NCBI GenBank assembly: GCA_030620035.1
Contig: JAUXAE010000045.1
Coordinates: 1 to 8,392, forward strand
Source: Dehalococcoidales bacterium
Lineage (GTDB): Bacteria > Chloroflexota > Dehalococcoidia > Dehalococcoidales > JAUXAE01
Direction of reading: 5' to 3'
DNA length: 8,392 nucleotides
Shown: positions 4,934 through 8,392 of the stretch, in pieces
How the letters are laid out: the number at the start of each line of letters is the position of its first letter
Numbering within the stretch: position 1 is the stretch's first letter
The notes under the pieces: generated by a model
Told to the model about the DNA's origin: nothing
Seen by the model: the letters and a program-made list of their open reading frames with translations, nothing else
Database searches by the model: none
Translations under genes and position numbers: made by a program

Positions 4934-6322
4934 ATGGCCCAAGAAACAAATAAAGAATTAAGAAGGCTGCCCTCGGTGGAGAAGGTGCTGGTGGCCGAAG
5001 GGCTCCGGGCGGAAATAGACAGATATTCACGGGCTCTGGTAACCTGGTCGGCCCAGGAGGTGCTGGCTCGTATCCGGCGGTTGCTTCATAATGGTGGCAC
5101 CTGCCCGTCGCTGGCTGAGATAATTAAACAGATAAAGCAGCACCTCTCTTCTGAGTGGCCCGCCTTCTTGAGCCCGGTGATTAACGCTACCGGGGTAATC
5201 CTGCATACCAACCTGGGCCGGGCGCCCTTGTCCCGGCAGGTGGCCGCTATCCTGGCCGGTTTGGGCGGCCACTACCACGCCCTGGAGTATGACCTGGCAT
5301 CGGGGGAACGGGGCACCAGGGCGCCGGAACTGGAAAAGATGCTCTGCCGGCTGACCGGGGCCGAGAGTTCTCTGGTGGTCAACAACAATGCCGCCGCCGT
5401 CTTTCTTATTCTCACTGCCCTGGCCCGGGACAGGGAGGTTATCGTCTCACGGGGGGAGCTGGTCCAGATTGGTGGCGGCTTCCGCATCCCCGACATCATG
5501 CGAGAGAGCGGCGTCCACCTGGTGGAGGTGGGCGCAACCAACAAAACATTCATTAAGGACTACGAGCAGGCTATCACTGATGATACGGCTCTGCTGTTTA
5601 AGGTTCATCAGAGCAATTTTGTCATCAGGGGCTTCAGCCACTCAGTGGCCACCTCAGAACTGAAGGCCCTGGCGGCCAGCTATGACTTGCCTCTGGTCTA
5701 TGACCTGGGCAGTGGAGCCCTACTGGCTAGTGAGGATTTTAGGCTGGAGCATGAGCCCACCGTCCAGGAGGCACTGGCCGACGGGGCTGATGTCGTCTGT
5801 TTCAGTGGTGATAAGCTTCTGGGCGGCCCCCAATCAGGCGTTATCCTGGGCAAAAAGCCCTATCTTGATAGGCTGCGTAACCACCCGCTGTTGAGAACGG
5901 TGCGCATTGATAAGATGACTGTCTGGGCCCTTGAGGCCAGCCTGCTCCATTATCTCAGGAAGGAAGCTGAAAGTGAGATTCCGGTGTGGCGGATGATGGG
6001 CTATGGCCTTCAGGAGCTGACACCCCGGGCCGAAGCCATCGCCGACAAACTGACCCAGGCTGGCATAGCCGCCGAGGTCATTGAGGGCACCAGTATGGTC
6101 GGTGGTGGCTCGCTACCCGACCAGACCCTGCCTACCAAGCTGGTGGCCATCGTGCCGCCGTATCCGCTGGATGATTTCGCCGCCAGGCTGCGTCTGGCGG
6201 CGCCACCGGTGCTGGGCCGCACCCAGGATGACCGGTTCCTCATTGATGTGCGGACGGTCATACCCTCCCTGGACGATAGCCTAGTTGCCGTAATCAAAGG
6301 GGTGCTCGCTAAAGCGCAGTAG
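4934..6322 (+). CDS. selA: L-seryl-tRNA(Sec) selenium transferase
   Basis: SelA is the PLP enzyme, a large ring-shaped homodecamer in characterised bacteria, that converts Ser-tRNA-Sec to Sec-tRNA-Sec using selenophosphate. The 462-aa product matches the E. coli length (463). It has a helical N-terminal tRNA-binding region (about 1-80), then NATGVILHTNLGRAPLS (84-100), the RGELVQIGGGFRIPDIM stretch (173-189), EVGATNKT (198-205), and the PLP lysine in FSGDKLLGGPQSG (Lys294, equivalent to E. coli Lys295). ATG 4934 is preceded by AGGGAG (4924-4929). It lies 16 nt after selD and 4 nt before selB, so it is clearly in the same operon. Nothing is truncated or missing. Confidence 0.97.
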   Translation: MAQETNKELRRLPSVEKVLVAEGLRAEIDRYSRALVTWSAQEVLARIRRLLHNGGTCPSLAEIIKQIKQHLSSEWPAFLSPVINATGVILHTNLGRAPLSRQVAAILAGLGGHYHALEYDLASGERGTRAPELEKMLCRLTGAESSLVVNNNAAAVFLILTALARDREVIVSRGELVQIGGGFRIPDIMRESGVHLVEVGATNKTFIKDYEQAITDDTALLFKVHQSNFVIRGFSHSVATSELKALAASYDLPLVYDLGSGALLASEDFRLEHEPTVQEALADGADVVCFSGDKLLGGPQSGVILGKKPYLDRLRNHPLLRTVRIDKMTVWALEASLLHYLRKEAESEIPVWRMMGYGLQELTPRAEAIADKLTQAGIAAEVIEGTSMVGGGSLPDQTLPTKLVAIVPPYPLDDFAARLRLAAPPVLGRTQDDRFLIDVRTVIPSLDDSLVAVIKGVLAKAQ

Positions 6323-6326
6323 AGCC

Positions 6327-8207
6327 ATGTTGACCATCGGAACCGCCGGGCATATTGACCACGGTAAGTCCAGCCTGGTCTACGCCCTGACGGCAATAGA
6401 CCCCGATAGACTGCCTGAAGAGAAGAGGCGGGGCATGACCATTGACCTCGGTTTTGCCTGGTTTGAGCTGGCCTCCGGGGAGACAGTGGGCATTGTTGAT
6501 GTCCCCGGGCATAAACACTTCGTCAGGAATGTTATCCCGGGGCTGGGCGGTATTGATGCCGCCCTGCTGGTGGTGGCCGCCGATGATGGCTGGATGCCCC
6601 AGACGGAGGAGCATGTCCAGATTATCGACCTGCTGGGCATAAAAAATGGCATTGTGGCTCTTACCAAGGTTGACCTGATTGATGACCCCGACTGGCTGGA
6701 GCTGGTTGAGAAGGATATAGGCCACAGAATAGATAGTTCCAGCTTAAGGGGTGCCCCCATAATAAGGGTCAGCACCAAGGACGGCCGTGGCCTTGATGAG
6801 CTCAAAGAGGCTATTGGCCGGCTGGTGGCTGAGGTGACCGCCAGGAGAGACATTGGCAAGCCGCGCCTGCCCGTAGACAGGGTCTTTACCATGAAGGGCA
6901 GTGGTGCCGTGGTAACCGGGACGCTTAGCGGTGGCTCCTTCTCATCTGGTGACGAGGTGACTATCTCACCCAAGAACCGGCCGGCCCACCTGCGCTCTAT
7001 TGAGAGCTATAAGCAGCGAGTAGATGTTGCCCAGCCAGGCAGCCGGGTGGCCCTTAACCTAGTCGGGGCCAAGAAAGAAGACATTGAGCGTGGTGAGATT
7101 ATCTTTATCCGGGGGAAGGAGACCCGGGCAACTAGACTTATTGATGTCCAGCTAAGGCTGTTGCCCCGGTTAGATAGCCCCCTCAAGAGTAATACCGAGC
7201 TGGTAGTCTTCCTGGAGACCCGGGAACTGTTGGGCAAGGTGATACTCCTGGGAACCAAGACCATCCCGGCCGCCGGCTCGGCGCTGGCCCAGCTCCGCTT
7301 GGGTCAGGATGTGGCCACCTATATCGGCCAGCACTTTATCTTAAGAAGGCAGTCACCGGTCCAGACCATCGGCGGCGGCGTGGTCCTTGACCCCTTGGCC
7401 AGTAGGCACAGGTTAAAAGATAGCGCCAAGGTGCTGGCTTTCCTTGAGAGAAGAATCAGCCTTGAACTGGCCGAGTTAATCCTGTCTGAACTGGAGAAGA
7501 ACGGCTATGTCACTGGCAGGGAGCTGCTTTCGGCCAGCGGCTATTCGTCAGCCGAGATAGCCAGTGGCGTTAGCCGGCTTAAGGGCCAGAATAGGCTGGT
7601 CGTCGCCGGTTCCTATGTCATTGACACAAACTACTGGCAGCAGCAGGCCGAGGCGATGCTAGAGGTCTTGACCAAAGAGCATTCACTTCACCCGTTAAAT
7701 AGGGGACTGTCTCTAGCCGAGCTTAACAGCCGCCTAGCCCTGCCCAGAGAGGTTTTTACTGAGCTGGTTACCGCCCTGGCTGGCTCGGGGCGGATAGTCC
7801 GCCGGGAGGATGTTATCGCCCTGTCCGCTCACCGGCCAAGGCTATCCCCGGAACAGGAGAAGCTGGTTACCAGGATACTGACCCTTTTTAGCAAGGGGGG
7901 CACCAGCCCGCCCACCAGGAAGGAATTATGGGCCCAGATACCGGGTAGTGAGGCTCTAGTTGGCTTCATGTGCCGCCAGAATATGCTCCTGGAGCTGCCT
8001 GACGGCATCCTGTTGGAAAGCAAACATTATGAGGCCATCAAAAAGGAGATAATAGGTTTTCTGGAGCGTAATGGCTCAATCTCCATCCAGCAGGTGAACT
8101 CGCTTTTTGGCTTTAGCCGTAAGTACAGCATACCCCTGCTAACCCAGCTGGATAAAGAAGGGATTACCCGGCGCAAGGAGAACGTCAGAATTTTGGCCGA
8201 GAGGTAG
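6327..8207 (+). CDS. selB: Selenocysteine-specific translation elongation factor
   Basis: SelB is a GTPase that carries Sec-tRNA-Sec to the ribosome and binds the SECIS hairpin next to the UGA. The 626-aa product is close to E. coli SelB (614). GTPase motifs are GHIDHGKSS (8-16), RGMTIDLGFAW (35-45), DVPGH (58-62) and TKVD (113-116), and RLPEEKRRGMTIDLG closely matches the E. coli SelB G2 region. EF-Tu-like beta-barrel domains follow, then a C-terminal series of winged helices (about 400-626). The last contains SRKYSIPLL and ITRR, the conserved RNA-binding helix region of SelB. It begins 4 nt after the selA TAG with no clear Shine-Dalgarno, which suggests translational coupling. Its expected ligand is the selD SECIS at 3931-3949, plus any selenoprotein mRNAs elsewhere. 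Confidence 0.97.
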   Translation: MLTIGTAGHIDHGKSSLVYALTAIDPDRLPEEKRRGMTIDLGFAWFELASGETVGIVDVPGHKHFVRNVIPGLGGIDAALLVVAADDGWMPQTEEHVQIIDLLGIKNGIVALTKVDLIDDPDWLELVEKDIGHRIDSSSLRGAPIIRVSTKDGRGLDELKEAIGRLVAEVTARRDIGKPRLPVDRVFTMKGSGAVVTGTLSGGSFSSGDEVTISPKNRPAHLRSIESYKQRVDVAQPGSRVALNLVGAKKEDIERGEIIFIRGKETRATRLIDVQLRLLPRLDSPLKSNTELVVFLETRELLGKVILLGTKTIPAAGSALAQLRLGQDVATYIGQHFILRRQSPVQTIGGGVVLDPLASRHRLKDSAKVLAFLERRISLELAELILSELEKNGYVTGRELLSASGYSSAEIASGVSRLKGQNRLVVAGSYVIDTNYWQQQAEAMLEVLTKEHSLHPLNRGLSLAELNSRLALPREVFTELVTALAGSGRIVRREDVIALSAHRPRLSPEQEKLVTRILTLFSKGGTSPPTRKELWAQIPGSEALVGFMCRQNMLLELPDGILLESKHYEAIKKEIIGFLERNGSISIQQVNSLFGFSRKYSIPLLTQLDKEGITRRKENVRILAER

Positions 8208-8243
8208 TCGTGAGATACGGTTGCCTTCACTGGCTAAAACAAG

Positions 8244-8268
8244 AAGGCCAACATTTTAGGCTGGCCTT
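8244..8268. terminator. Bidirectional terminator between selB and tmRNA
   Basis: AAGGCCA (8244-8250) pairs perfectly with TGGCCTT (8262-8268) around an 11-nt loop. The + strand continues AATTTTC (ending selB transcription), and the - strand continues CTTGTTTT (ending tmRNA transcription). The convergent genes on either side fit a shared terminator. Confidence 0.85.
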
Positions 8269-8275
8269 AATTTTC

Positions 8276-8392
8276 TGGTGGAGACGGGGGAGAGTCGAAC
8301 TCCCCGTCCAGAAGAGACTGCCCAGAATATGCTACAGGTTTAGTCAGCCCTTTAATCTCACCTGGCTAACCTCTGCTGACCGAGTTAAAACC
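8276..8392 (-). ncRNA. ssrA: tmRNA, 3' end (cut by window edge)
   Basis: The - strand ends with a tRNA-like half: T arm GGGGAG-TTCGACT-CTCCCC, acceptor strand GTCTCC, discriminator A and encoded CCA (8276-8278). Upstream is the tmRNA-type stretch GACTAAACCTGTAG (around 8331-8344), the usual 3' domain leading into the last pseudoknot and T arm. U70 of the acceptor predicts the G3:U70 pair required for charging with alanine. The tag-encoding region and 5' half are beyond the right edge, so the tag peptide cannot be read. tmRNA rescues stalled ribosomes by trans-translation. Confidence 0.92.

Overview
The window is bacterial. It carries two co-directional protein operons on the + strand, flanked by stable-RNA genes on the - strand. 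GC-rich coding DNA (roughly 55-65% in most stretches), C-rich hairpin repeats between genes, and a glutamyl-tRNA amidotransferase plus a selenocysteine (Sec) system fit a Chloroflexota/Dehalococcoidia-type genome. That placement is inference from style, not from a phylogenetic marker.

Layout. Positions 1-115 (- strand) hold the 5' half of a tRNA (probably Arg) and a complete tRNA-Ala(CGC), with a promoter at 131-159. Positions 217-480 hold several degenerate copies of a two-hairpin intergenic repeat. A good sigma70-like promoter (527-555) starts an operon of gatB (588-2063), secG (2066-2284) and an S-adenosylmethionine hydrolase (DUF62) gene (2305-3165), closed by a bidirectional terminator (3187-3225).

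The gap from 3226 to 3720 holds no + strand gene. On the - strand it has a consensus-like promoter (3501-3529), a textbook Shine-Dalgarno, a 26-codon ORF and overlapping inverted repeats that could form alternative hairpins. The unit ends in the shared terminator and looks like an unannotated small transcript or an orphan attenuator.

From 3736 to 8207 lies a complete Sec biosynthesis and insertion cassette on the + strand: selC (tRNA-Sec), selD, selA and selB. selD is itself a selenoprotein gene: its true start is GTG 3874, codon 16 is an in-frame TGA at the catalytic Cys/Sec position, and a bacterial SECIS-type hairpin (3931-3949) follows. SelD makes selenophosphate, SelA converts Ser-tRNA-Sec to Sec-tRNA-Sec, and SelB delivers it to UGA codons bearing a SECIS, so the cassette's first enzyme depends on its own output.

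A bidirectional terminator (8244-8268) separates selB from the 3' end of tmRNA (ssrA) on the - strand, which runs off the right edge.
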